From Syntrophobacterales bacterium (GTDB lineage: Bacteria; Desulfobacterota; Syntrophia; Syntrophales; UBA6807): a stretch of DNA of 21,628 bases. Below the pieces are notes generated by a model that worked only from the letters and a program-made list of their open reading frames with translations, had not been told where the DNA came from and did not search any database. The DNA is taken from positions 1-21,628 of the forward strand of contig JAGGSD010000313.1 of the NCBI GenBank assembly GCA_021159265.1, in the 5' to 3' direction. This document shows, one piece after another, positions 14,017-21,628 of this stretch (its first letter is position 1; every line of letters begins with the position of its first letter). A program made the translations under genes and the position numbers.

Positions 14017-15114
14017 TTGGAATCTGAAATAATCAGAAGGAAAAAAACCAGGTCCATATATGTAGGCCCCGTCAAAATAGGAGGAGATGCGCCGGTTGTT
14101 GTTCAGTCCATGACCTGTACAGATACAAGAGATGTGGCCGCAACGATCGAACAGATCAAAAGACTCGAGAATGCAGGTTGCGAGATTATCAGGGTTGCCG
14201 TTCCTGACAGAGAAGCGGCGGCGGCTCTTGTGGATATCAAGAAGAATATCCATATCCCGTTGATTGCCGATATACATTTTAATCATCTCCTTGCCATCGA
14301 AGCCATTCAAAACGGGGCTGACGGTATCAGAATAAACCCGGGCAATACGGGTAAGGATAAAATTAAAGAGATAATTTCAGTTGCAAAGAAAAGAGATATA
14401 ACCATTCGAATAGGAATTAACGCGGGCTCCCTGGAAAAAGATATATTATCAGGCTATGGTGGTCCAACTGCTCCTGCACTTGTAGAAAGTGCCTTGAGGA
14501 GTATAGAATTATTTGAGGATATGGGGTTTCATTCCATTAAATTGTCCCTGAAATCATCAGACGTTGCAACGATGATTGAAGCCCACCGCACGATTTCAGA
14601 AAAGACAGATTATCCCCTTCACATCGGTGTTACTGAAGCTGGCAGTCTTGTTAATTCTGCCATTAAGTCGTCCATTGGTATCGGGATTCTTCTCTATGAT
14701 GGAATCGGTGATACGATCAGAGTTTCCATAACCGGTGATCCTGTGAGCGAAGTTGGCGTCGCTTACGGGATACTGAGAGCGTTGAATATCAGAAGGGTAG
14801 GGCCGGATATAATATCCTGTCCCACCTGCGGGCGTTGCGAGATTGATCTTTTTAAGCTTTCTGAAGAGGTTGAAAAAAGGCTTACCGGCATGAAGGAATA
14901 TCTGAAAATAGCCCTCATGGGGTGTGTTGTAAACGGCCCCGGAGAAGCCGCGGAGGCGGATATCGGCATTGCCGGGGGGCGCAACATGGGCCTGCTTTTT
15001 AAAAAGGGTGAGCCTGTAAGAAAAATAAAAGAAGAAGAATTTGTTGATGTATTGGTGGATGAGGTGAAAAATATGGTATCGAACAAACCGAATAAACCGG
15101 ACATGGAGGAATGA
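14017..15114 (+). CDS. ispG: 4-hydroxy-3-methylbut-2-en-1-yl diphosphate synthase (GcpE)
   Basis: 365 residues, the short bacterial two-domain form (TIM barrel plus 4Fe-4S domain). It reductively converts MEcPP to HMBPP in the MEP isoprenoid pathway. Seen: VQSMT near 29-33, ADIHFNH (84-90), GIRINPGN (103-110), and the cluster ligands C268 and C271 in SCPTCGRC plus C303 in MGCVVNGPGE, with catalytic-region E310. The start is TTG at 14017, the only start codon between an in-frame stop (13996) and the conserved RRKTR region; AGAGGA is 13 nt upstream, rather far. It overlaps or abuts proS, a pairing I know from deltaproteobacteria. Confidence 0.95.
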   Translation: MESEIIRRKKTRSIYVGPVKIGGDAPVVVQSMTCTDTRDVAATIEQIKRLENAGCEIIRVAVPDREAAAALVDIKKNIHIPLIADIHFNHLLAIEAIQNGADGIRINPGNTGKDKIKEIISVAKKRDITIRIGINAGSLEKDILSGYGGPTAPALVESALRSIELFEDMGFHSIKLSLKSSDVATMIEAHRTISEKTDYPLHIGVTEAGSLVNSAIKSSIGIGILLYDGIGDTIRVSITGDPVSEVGVAYGILRALNIRRVGPDIISCPTCGRCEIDLFKLSEEVEKRLTGMKEYLKIALMGCVVNGPGEAAEADIGIAGGRNMGLLFKKGEPVRKIKEEEFVDVLVDEVKNMVSNKPNKPDMEE

Positions 15115-16838
15115 TGCGCTATTCTGAGATGCTCTTGCCGACGGGCAGAGAAACCCCTTCAGATGCCGAGGTGATCAGTCACCAGCTGATGTTGAGAGCG
15201 GGCATGATAAGGAAATTAAGCAGTGGTATCTATTCATATCTTCCGTTGGGTTACAGAGTAATAAAAAAGGTGGAACAGATCATTCGTGAGGAAATGGACA
15301 GGGCAGGCGGTCAGGAGGTGTTCCTGCCCGCAGTACAGCCGGCCGAATTGTGGATAGAATCTGGGAGATGGCAATTTTATGGCAAGGAACTCCTGAGACT
15401 GAAGGATCGTCATAATCGTGAATATTGCATAGGACCAACTCATGAGGAGGTCATAACAGATCTCATTCGTAATGAAATCCAGACGTACAGGCAACTCCCG
15501 ATAAACCTTTATCAGATCCAGACAAAGTTTCGAGATGAAATCAGGCCTCGTTTCGGGATCATGCGGTGTAGAGAATTTGGCATGAAGGATGCCTACAGTT
15601 TTGACGCTGATGACGCCGGCGCCGAGTTAAGCTACAAAAAAATGTTTGAGGCTTATAGCCGTATCTTCAGCCGCTGCGGTCTCAGTTTCAGACCCGTGGA
15701 AGCGGACAGTGGCAGTATCGGGGGGAGTTTTTCTCATGAATTTCTCGTTACCGCTGATTCGGGAGAGGATGGAATGGTTTATTGCACTTCCTGTGATTAT
15801 GCGGCCAATCTTGAAAAAGCTGAGGTTGCAAGACCCGAGGAGCGACATATTGATGAATCTGAATTCTTACCTCTTGAAGAAATTTATACTCCCGGTGTGA
15901 GGACTATTGAAGAAGTGTCCGCGTTCCTGGATGTTACAACTCAAGACATTGTAAAAACTCTCATATTTTCTGCAGACGATTCTACCATCGCTGTTTTGAT
16001 CAGGGGCAACGAAGAAATTAATGAAATTAAACTGAAAAACTATCTGGGATGTGATTCTCTTGAACTGGCAACAGACGATATTGTTCACGAAGTTACAGGC
16101 GCTCCCAAAGGATTTGCAGGAGGAATAGGAATAAAGTCTGAGATCATTGCTGATTATTCCCTGATAAATATGCGTAATTTCGTTATGGGAGCCAACAAAA
16201 AAGATTATCACATAAAAAATTGCAACACAGGCAGAGATTTCAAGATAAGAGATTTTGCCGATCTTAGAATCATAGGAGTAACAGATACTTGCCCCCGCTG
16301 TAAAAGTCCCATAAAGTTTGCCAGAGGAATAGAGGTAGGACACGTATTTAAACTCGGTACGAAATATAGTAAAGCCATGAAGGCGACCTTCCTTGATAAA
16401 GACGGTAAGGAAAAATATATGGTCATGGGATGTTATGGGATAGGAGTGGGAAGAACGGTGGCGGCATGCATAGAACAAAACAATGACGAAGACGGGATTA
16501 TATGGCCTTTTTCGATTGCTCCGTATCACGTGTTGATAACGCCGGTGAACATCAGGAATGAAGAGCTCTTATCCATGGCAGAGAAGTTGTATGACAATCT
16601 TGGGAGGAGGGGCATCGAAGTTCTTCTTGACGATAGAGATGAGAGAGCAGGCGTAAAGTTTAAGGATGCAGATCTCATCGGGATTCCGCTCAGGATTACT
16701 ATGGGCCCTAAAAAACTCGCTGAAGGAAAAGTGGAAGTAAAATTCAGGAAATCGGGGGAAGTGCGTGAAATTCCCTTCGATGAAGTTGAAGATTTTGTTG
16801 TTCAGGCGGTCGAAAAGCGAGTAATGAGTAACGAGTAA
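15114..16838 (+). CDS. proS: Prolyl-tRNA synthetase, bacterial type with editing domain
   Basis: 574 residues. A class II synthetase that charges tRNA-Pro with proline. It starts MRYSEMLLPTGRETP and carries GPTHEEV (107-113), motif 2 KFRDEIRPRFGIMRCREF (138-155), an insertion editing domain between roughly 225 and 400, motif 3 GIGVGRTVAACIEQ near 440-453, and a C-terminal anticodon-binding domain. Two adjacent ATGs exist (15111 and 15114); GGAGG at 15105-15109 is 4 nt from the second but only 1 nt from the first, and the second matches the family N-terminus, so I chose 15114. The first overlaps the ispG stop. Its tRNA substrate is encoded at 21255-21331. Confidence 0.96.
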   Translation: MRYSEMLLPTGRETPSDAEVISHQLMLRAGMIRKLSSGIYSYLPLGYRVIKKVEQIIREEMDRAGGQEVFLPAVQPAELWIESGRWQFYGKELLRLKDRHNREYCIGPTHEEVITDLIRNEIQTYRQLPINLYQIQTKFRDEIRPRFGIMRCREFGMKDAYSFDADDAGAELSYKKMFEAYSRIFSRCGLSFRPVEADSGSIGGSFSHEFLVTADSGEDGMVYCTSCDYAANLEKAEVARPEERHIDESEFLPLEEIYTPGVRTIEEVSAFLDVTTQDIVKTLIFSADDSTIAVLIRGNEEINEIKLKNYLGCDSLELATDDIVHEVTGAPKGFAGGIGIKSEIIADYSLINMRNFVMGANKKDYHIKNCNTGRDFKIRDFADLRIIGVTDTCPRCKSPIKFARGIEVGHVFKLGTKYSKAMKATFLDKDGKEKYMVMGCYGIGVGRTVAACIEQNNDEDGIIWPFSIAPYHVLITPVNIRNEELLSMAEKLYDNLGRRGIEVLLDDRDERAGVKFKDADLIGIPLRITMGPKKLAEGKVEVKFRKSGEVREIPFDEVEDFVVQAVEKRVMSNE

Positions 16839-16845
16839 TGATTCT

Positions 16846-19029
16846 ATGATTAGAATTACTGACATACTGGATAAAGCACATAAATATCTTTCCCGGGAAG
16901 ACCTGGAAATGATAGAAAAGGCTTATATCTTCTCCGCTGCTGTTCACAAGGACCAAAAGCGTTTATCCGGAGAGCCATATTTAATTCATCCCCTTGAGGT
17001 TGCCGGAATACTGGTTGAGATGAAACTGGATAGGTCTGCCATTATTACCGGGTTACTTCATGATACAGTTGAAGATACACTGACCACAATTGAACAGATA
17101 AAAGAGGATTTTGGTGAGGATGTCGCTTTTCTTGTAGAAGGACTTACAAAAATAAGCAAGATTAGATTTGGGAGCCAGGTAGAAAGGCAGGCGGAAAACT
17201 TCAGAAAGATGATGCTGGCAATGTCTTCCGATATCAGGATCATTATTGTAAAACTGGCAGACCGGGTTCACAATATGAGAACGCTGGAATTTCAACCGAA
17301 GGACAAGCAGAGTTTTATTGCAAGGGAAACTCTTGAAGTTTATGCGCCGCTTGCAAGCCGCCTTGGTATCAACTGGATGAGAATGGAGTTGGAAGACCTT
17401 TCATTTAAACACCTTTCTCCGGAAGAATATTTTAATCTTCTTAATAAGGTCGCCAAGAAAAAAGGGGAGAGAGAAGAATATACGGAAAAGGTAAAAAAGA
17501 TTATTCAGGAAAACATGGAGAAATATGGCCTTAAGGGCAGGGTTGAAGGAAGGGCAAAGCATCTTTACAGTATTTATGAAAAAATGAATGAACAGCACAT
17601 AAACTTTGATGAAGTCTATGATCTTATGGCATTCCGGATTATCCTTGATTCAAACGAAATAAAAGAATGTTATGAAGCTTTGAGTGTTGTTCACGCCTAC
17701 TGGAAACCCGTGCCCGGGCGCTTTAAGGATTATATAGCTATGCCGAAGGCAAATAACTATCGTTCGTTACATACAACAGTCATCGGTCCTTACGGTGAAA
17801 GGGTAGAGATACAGATACGCAACCATGAGATGCATGAGTGGGCAGAGAAGGGGATTGCGGCCCACTGGAGATACAAAGAGGGCAAGGTCTCATCCCGTGA
17901 GGATGAAGATCAAATCGAAAAGTTAAGAGAGCTGCTTGAGATTCAGCAGGAGCATAAAGATGCCAGGGAATTCATGAGGAATTTAAAGATCTCTCTTTTC
18001 CCGGATGAAGTGTACGTTTTTACGCCTCACGGTGATGTTAAGTCCTTTCCAAAGGGCGCTACACCCGTTGATTTTGCTTACAGCGTTCATACGGATGTGG
18101 GAAATCACTGTATTGGCGCCAAGGTAAACAGGAATATCGTTTCCCTTAAATATAAGCTTCAGAATGGCGATACAGTCGAGATTCTGACGCAGCCAGGCCG
18201 TCATCCCAGCAAGGATTGGCTGAAATATGCTGTGACATCACGAGCACAATCGAAAATAAAACAGTGGATAAAGACCGAAGAAAGAGGGAAAAGTATTGCC
18301 ATCGGGAGAGATGTTTTGGAGAGGGAGTTTAAAAAAAATCATCTCACTTTCAAAAAGATTGTCAAATCCGATGAATTTAAAGAAATTCTCAGTGAACAAT
18401 CGCTTGGCACAGTTGATGATCTTATGGCGCTCATTGGATATGGAAAGATATCAACTAAATATATTGTCAATCACTTCATTAATAAAGAAGAAGAAGATAC
18501 CGGTGCGAAGCCTAAGAAAAAACCGGGTGTTACATCAGATACGGGGATAAAAATAACAGGTGTCGACGATGTTATGGTTAGATTCGCCAAATGCTGCAGC
18601 CCCCTTCCAGGCGACGATATAATAGGTTACATAACAAGAGGAAGAGGGATAAGCGTTCATGTTTCCAACTGCCCCATAGTTCAGGAAATGGATCCTGAAA
18701 GGCTTGTTGAAGTTCGTTGGAACATAAAGCAAAAGCAAACCTTCAGGGCCAATATCCGGTTAGTTTGCATTGATAAAAAAGGACTCCTTTCTGATCTAAG
18801 CTCTGTCATATCTTCTCTGGGGATAAATATTAATTCCGCCAATATAGATACGATACGGGGCGAAAATGCAACATGCGATTTTGAGTTGGATATAAATGAT
18901 CTTGATCAATTTAACACGCTGACCTCAGCTTTCAGAAAAATACAAGGGGTTTTGTCGGTTAAGAGGGTAAGTGGAACTTTTTCAAACAGTATGAAGAAGG
19001 GTTATATCAGAAACACCTTCAACTCTTGA
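16846..19029 (+). CDS. Bifunctional (p)ppGpp synthetase/hydrolase (Rel/SpoT)
   Basis: 727 residues with the full long-RSH layout. HD hydrolase: H48 in LIHPLEVA, H72-D73 in LLHDTVEDT and D139 in LADRVHN, all present. Synthetase: LMAFRII (260-266), GRFKDYIAMPK (291-301) and NYRSLHT (304-310). TGS about 387-448. Conserved-cysteine domain with KCCSPLPGD (582-590) and C609. ACT about 636-708. The RFKD signature is the one seen in bifunctional enzymes rather than the synthetase-only RelA type, so it should both make and degrade the alarmone. It starts 7 nt after proS with a weak ribosome binding site, so it is probably in the ispG-proS operon. It may be called rel, relA or spoT. Confidence 0.95.
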   Translation: MIRITDILDKAHKYLSREDLEMIEKAYIFSAAVHKDQKRLSGEPYLIHPLEVAGILVEMKLDRSAIITGLLHDTVEDTLTTIEQIKEDFGEDVAFLVEGLTKISKIRFGSQVERQAENFRKMMLAMSSDIRIIIVKLADRVHNMRTLEFQPKDKQSFIARETLEVYAPLASRLGINWMRMELEDLSFKHLSPEEYFNLLNKVAKKKGEREEYTEKVKKIIQENMEKYGLKGRVEGRAKHLYSIYEKMNEQHINFDEVYDLMAFRIILDSNEIKECYEALSVVHAYWKPVPGRFKDYIAMPKANNYRSLHTTVIGPYGERVEIQIRNHEMHEWAEKGIAAHWRYKEGKVSSREDEDQIEKLRELLEIQQEHKDAREFMRNLKISLFPDEVYVFTPHGDVKSFPKGATPVDFAYSVHTDVGNHCIGAKVNRNIVSLKYKLQNGDTVEILTQPGRHPSKDWLKYAVTSRAQSKIKQWIKTEERGKSIAIGRDVLEREFKKNHLTFKKIVKSDEFKEILSEQSLGTVDDLMALIGYGKISTKYIVNHFINKEEEDTGAKPKKKPGVTSDTGIKITGVDDVMVRFAKCCSPLPGDDIIGYITRGRGISVHVSNCPIVQEMDPERLVEVRWNIKQKQTFRANIRLVCIDKKGLLSDLSSVISSLGININSANIDTIRGENATCDFELDINDLDQFNTLTSAFRKIQGVLSVKRVSGTFSNSMKKGYIRNTFNS

Positions 19030-19165
19030 CAGTTGTCACAGACTTGCTGTATTGAGGGCTTGCGTGAATTTCGAGTTTCAGGTTTAACGGGTCTGTGTAA
19101 TCTGCGGATGAATTGTGAGCACGGGCGCTTGCCATGTTGCTTGCAGGGAAAAAAGAGTCTTTATT

Positions 19166-19216
19166 CTTAATTTAGAATTCAACATTTAAAATTTAAAATT
19201 TTGCGGCTTTGCCGCC
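19166..19216. repeat. AT-rich dispersed repeat with GCGGC hairpin, copy 2 (inverted)
   Basis: This is the reverse complement of 13597-13647 with a handful of mismatches. AAGAGTCTTTATTC (19154-19167) beside it links it to the composite repeats at 184 and 13662. The outer end (CTTAGG, 19216-19221) supplies the AGG that serves as Shine-Dalgarno for the amidase ATG at 19227. The rest of the 197-bp spacer after rel holds no gene and no clear terminator. Confidence 0.7.
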
Positions 19217-19226
19217 TTAGGTTATT

Positions 19227-19925
19227 ATGCAATTAACTAAAACAGTTTTACTCATCTTATTATCTGTATTGTTTATATTTCCGTTTACATCGGCAATGGC
19301 AGGAACCGGTCATGTTGTCATAATTGATCCAGCTCATGGAGGCGCCGACAGGGGGGTAAAATTATCAAGAAACCTTTGCGAGAAAGACATTACACTTATC
19401 ATTGCGAAAGATTTAAAGAAAAATCTCAGCAAGACAAAAAATGTAAAGATCTATCTTACAAGATCAGCAGATAAAAAACTTTCCATATCCGAGAGGATAA
19501 AGATAGCCCGTAGATCAAAGGCGGATCTTTTTGTCAGCCTTCACATTAATGCGGGATTCGGGAAGAATTCATCCGGATATGAAGTATATTTCCCGGGTTT
19601 TGGAAAGACGCCGGCCAGGAAGGGTGATTCGAATGAAATATTGAATGATATGGTAAGGAACAAGTACCTTAACGATAGTGTTCGATTTGCCCAGATTGTT
19701 ATGAGAAACATCGAAAAAGTGTTTTCCCGGCAGGGCAGGGGGCTCAGGAATGCACCCATTCCTGTCCTTGAAGGGTTAGCAATTCCCGCAGTTGTCATAG
19801 AGCTGGGATTTGCCACAAATATCAAGGACAGAAAAAAATTGCTGAGCCGGAAAATTCAAAAATCAATTGCAACAGCGTTAAGCAAAAGCATCAAAGAATA
19901 TTTTTCCACTGAGGGGCAGTTGTGA
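19227..19925 (+). CDS. N-acetylmuramoyl-L-alanine amidase (Amidase_3), exported
   Basis: 232 residues. A signal peptide spans about 1-25, with a Lys at position 5, a hydrophobic core LLILLSVLFIFPF and an AMA-G cleavage site. The mature part is a single Zn amidase_3 domain: IIDPAHGG (H37), E52 in LCEKDITL, SLHIN (H106) and catalytic E192 in IELGF. It cleaves the amide bond between N-acetylmuramic acid and L-Ala in peptidoglycan, in the periplasm. It lacks the AMIN targeting domain of E. coli AmiC, so septal targeting is not evident. The last codons overlap the rph GTG by 4 nt. Confidence 0.92.
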   Translation: MQLTKTVLLILLSVLFIFPFTSAMAGTGHVVIIDPAHGGADRGVKLSRNLCEKDITLIIAKDLKKNLSKTKNVKIYLTRSADKKLSISERIKIARRSKADLFVSLHINAGFGKNSSGYEVYFPGFGKTPARKGDSNEILNDMVRNKYLNDSVRFAQIVMRNIEKVFSRQGRGLRNAPIPVLEGLAIPAVVIELGFATNIKDRKKLLSRKIQKSIATALSKSIKEYFSTEGQL

Positions 19926-20644
19926 GAGCAAATGATCGTAAATGGGATGAAATAAGAGAAGTAAAAATAACAAGGAATTTTCTTCAATATCCCGGAGGTT
20001 CAGTTCTTATTGAATTGGGAAATACAAAAGTTATTTGTACAGCCTCGCTTGAAGCAGGTGTGCCTTCTTTTCTGCGAAACTCGGGCCGGGGCTGGTTGAC
20101 TGCTGAGTATTCCATGCTGCCCATGTCAACACCTACAAGAAACTTGAGGGAGTCTGTAAGGGGCAAAATAGGGGGAAGAACCCACGAAATTCAGAGACTT
20201 ATCGGGCGATCACTTCGTTCCGTAACCGATCTGAATACATTTGGCGAAAGGACAATGTATATCGATTGTGATGTGATTCAGGCCGATGGGGGAACGAGAA
20301 CCGCATCCATTACGGGTAGTTTTATCGCCATGATAGATGCATTTCGCAGGCTCAAGGAAGAAGGTATTGTAAAGAGAGTCCCTGTTACGGATTTTGTTTC
20401 TGCTATCAGTACAGGTGTGGTGAGAGGAAATATCCTTCTTGATCTGGATTATGAAGAAGATTCCACTGCCGATGTGGACATGAACTTTGTAATGACCGGC
20501 AGCGGGCGTTTTATTGAAGTTCAGGGCACTGCCGAACAGACCCCGTTTGACCGTAATCAATTCAATGAAATGGCGGATGTCGCAACAAAAGGGATATCAT
20601 CCCTTACGAAGAAGCAGGTAGAAATTTTCGGAGATATAAACTGA
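19922..20644 (+). CDS. rph: Ribonuclease PH
   Basis: 240 residues. A phosphorolytic 3'-5' exoribonuclease that trims tRNA 3' ends. Seen: GRGWLTAEYSMLP (55-67), GGRTHEIQRLIGRSLR (84-99), the active-site region DCDVIQADGGTRTASITG (115-132) and EVQGTAEQTPF near 200-210. The start is GTG at 19922, overlapping the amidase stop, with GAGGGG 5 nt upstream. Length equals the family norm. It overlaps rdgB by 4 nt; the rph-rdgB pairing is widespread. Confidence 0.96.
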   Translation: MRANDRKWDEIREVKITRNFLQYPGGSVLIELGNTKVICTASLEAGVPSFLRNSGRGWLTAEYSMLPMSTPTRNLRESVRGKIGGRTHEIQRLIGRSLRSVTDLNTFGERTMYIDCDVIQADGGTRTASITGSFIAMIDAFRRLKEEGIVKRVPVTDFVSAISTGVVRGNILLDLDYEEDSTADVDMNFVMTGSGRFIEVQGTAEQTPFDRNQFNEMADVATKGISSLTKKQVEIFGDIN

Positions 20645-21237
20645 AGAAAATCGTATTTGCCACAGAAAACAAGGGAAAGCTGAGGGAGCTTAAGGCATTG
20701 CTTGAAGAATCTGAAATGGCAGTATTGTCACTAAGTGATTACCCGAGCGCACCTGAAATTATAGAAGACGGTAAAACCTTTTTCGAAAATGCCTTAAAAA
20801 AGGCCAGGATTGTATCGGAATATACGGGTGAGATGGTTATTGCCGATGATTCGGGATTAGAGGTTGATTTCCTGGAGGGGAGACCGGGGATTCATTCAGC
20901 GAGGTATTCAGGGCCCGATGCGGATGACGAAAAAAATATTCAGAGGCTTTTGCAAGAATTAAAGGGTGTTCCCATTGAAAGAAGAGGAGCCGCCTTTAAA
21001 TGTGTCCTCGTTCTTTACAATCCGGACGGAATATATGAGTCGTTTGAGGGAACATTACGGGGTGAAATAGCAGTAAGCCCTGCCGGTAGCGAAGGTTTTG
21101 GTTATGATCCGGTATTTATTGTTCCGGAATATGGTAGAACCGTTGCCGAACTCAGCCCGGACATCAAAAACAAAATCAGTCACCGGGCGAAAGCCTTCAA
21201 GAAACTGAAAAAAAGCTTGCGGCAACATGTCAAATAA
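20641..21237 (+). CDS. rdgB: XTP/dITP diphosphatase (RdgB/HAM1), CTG start
   Basis: 198 residues from a CTG at 20641. It hydrolyses non-canonical purine triphosphates (dITP, XTP) to the monophosphate. The first codons encode KKIVFATENKGKLREL, which includes the T-x-N-x-x-K substrate-binding motif (8-13), so the protein must begin here. No ATG, GTG or TTG is in frame nearby upstream, and GGAG lies 7 nt before the CTG; the CTGA overlaps the rph stop. A TTG at 20698 would delete the motif and has no ribosome binding site. Also seen: ADDSGLEVDFL (68-78), GIHSARYSG (83-91), FGYDPVF and ISHRAKAF near the end. Length matches E. coli RdgB (197). Confidence 0.93.
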   Translation: MKKIVFATENKGKLRELKALLEESEMAVLSLSDYPSAPEIIEDGKTFFENALKKARIVSEYTGEMVIADDSGLEVDFLEGRPGIHSARYSGPDADDEKNIQRLLQELKGVPIERRGAAFKCVLVLYNPDGIYESFEGTLRGEIAVSPAGSEGFGYDPVFIVPEYGRTVAELSPDIKNKISHRAKAFKKLKKSLRQHVK

Positions 21238-21254
21238 TTTAGATACTTATGAAA

Positions 21255-21331
21255 CGGGGCGTAGCGCAGCCTGGTAGCGCGCTTGCTTTGGGAGCAAGAT
21301 GTCGCAGGTTCAAATCCTGCCGCCCCGACCA
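21255..21331 (+). tRNA. tRNA-Pro(UGG), CCA encoded
   Basis: 77 nt. A 7-bp acceptor stem CGGGGCG/CGCCCCG, D arm GCGC-AGCCTGGTA-GCGC, anticodon stem CTTGC/GCAAG with loop TTTGGGA (anticodon TGG), T arm GCAGG-TTCAAAT-CCTGC, then discriminator A and CCA. The UGG anticodon reads CCN proline codons. It lies 17 bp after rdgB on the same strand and could be processed from the same transcript; I see no separate promoter in the gap. Confidence 0.97.
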
Positions 21332-21420
21332 GCATAATCAGAGAATTTAACATTGTTTACACATACAAATCATTATCAAGGAACGCTTTCAAAAGAAGTG
21401 TGGATTTTTGATCAGCAAAG

Positions 21421-21461
21421 TTTGATGGTCTCGTAAAAAGCCCCGCTATGCCGTTTTACGG
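21421..21461 (+). repeat. Dispersed hairpin repeat (CTCGTAAAAAG family), right-end copy
   Basis: 21421-21460 matches the reverse complement of 73-112 at 37 of 40 positions by eye, and 21422-21440 is the exact reverse complement of 9588-9606. The inverted arm GCCG-TTTTA-CGGC sits at its right end. Confidence 0.75.
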
Positions 21462-21499
21462 CATTATAATGGAAAGTAACTTTTACAAAGCATGTTTAA

Positions 21500-21554
21500 G
21501 GCCGATGGGGGCATCGGCCCCTACATATTGTAGGGCCTGTTCCCCGAACAGGCC
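21500..21554. repeat. Three consecutive hairpins (REP-like)
   Basis: GGCCGATG/CATCGGCC (21500-21507, 21512-21519), CCCTACA/TGTAGGG (21519-21525, 21529-21535) and GGCCTGTTC/GAACAGGCC (21534-21542, 21546-21554) are perfect arm pairs that touch or overlap end to end. This type of REP-like palindrome cluster is common between genes in deltaproteobacteria. Beyond it (21555-21628) I see only a small CTGGA/TCCAG inverted repeat and no gene. Confidence 0.8.
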
Positions 21555-21628
21555 GTGTATCTGGATAGTGTCCAGTGAAATCAACAAGTTATATTAAATT
21601 CGCCCAAACGAGTTACTTGAAAGCCCCG

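Noticed and set aside
15867..16529. Long antisense open frame (220 codons) opposite proS
   Set aside because: It is a shadow of the proS codon pattern; the proS product matches its family across the whole region.

Overview
The window reads as a stretch of chromosome from a Gram-negative anaerobe, most likely a deltaproteobacterium (Desulfobacterota; Syntrophales/Desulfobacterales-like). Grounds: a ferredoxin-dependent 2-oxoacid oxidoreductase operon with an ACT-domain protein, feoAB, an ispG-proS pair, an exported peptidoglycan amidase, and long intergenic spacers packed with short dispersed palindromes of the kind common in such genomes. The taxonomic call is inference; no rRNA gene is present.

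Layout. Positions 1-9268 are coded on the minus strand: the first codons of an unknown gene (1-37); a five-gene 2-oxoacid:ferredoxin oxidoreductase operon read from 3910 down to 853 (ferredoxin, alpha, beta, gamma, tandem ACT protein) with a clear promoter at 4051-4079; feoA-feoB (6058 to 4113) with its own promoter; a DUF2520 dehydrogenase overlapping panB (8220 to 6525), plausibly ketopantoate synthesis; and a small alpha/beta hydrolase (9268 to 8792). Positions 9624-21331 are coded on the plus strand: a DUF1015 protein, miaA, a glycosyltransferase-like protein, then ispG-proS-rel (14017-19029) and amidase-rph-rdgB (19227-21237), ending in tRNA-Pro(UGG), the substrate of the ProS encoded 4.4 kb upstream.

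Most coding content is housekeeping: isoprenoid, pantothenate and tRNA metabolism, stringent response, iron uptake, nucleotide sanitation. Many junctions are translationally coupled by stop/start overlaps: ferredoxin/alpha, feoA/feoB, DUF2520/panB, amidase/rph, rph/rdgB. RdgB appears to start at CTG.

The less ordinary content is between genes. A candidate short RNA (about 8574-8465, minus strand) has a near-consensus promoter, a strong intrinsic terminator, and an upstream segment complementary to the terminator's 5' half and loop, i.e. attenuator or riboswitch logic upstream of the DUF2520-panB pair. A 185-bp MITE-like element (6247-6431) and at least five families of dispersed repeats fill nearly every spacer. 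A 40-bp repeat lies in inverted orientation near both ends of the window. I saw no CRISPR array, phage, toxin-antitoxin or defence system.
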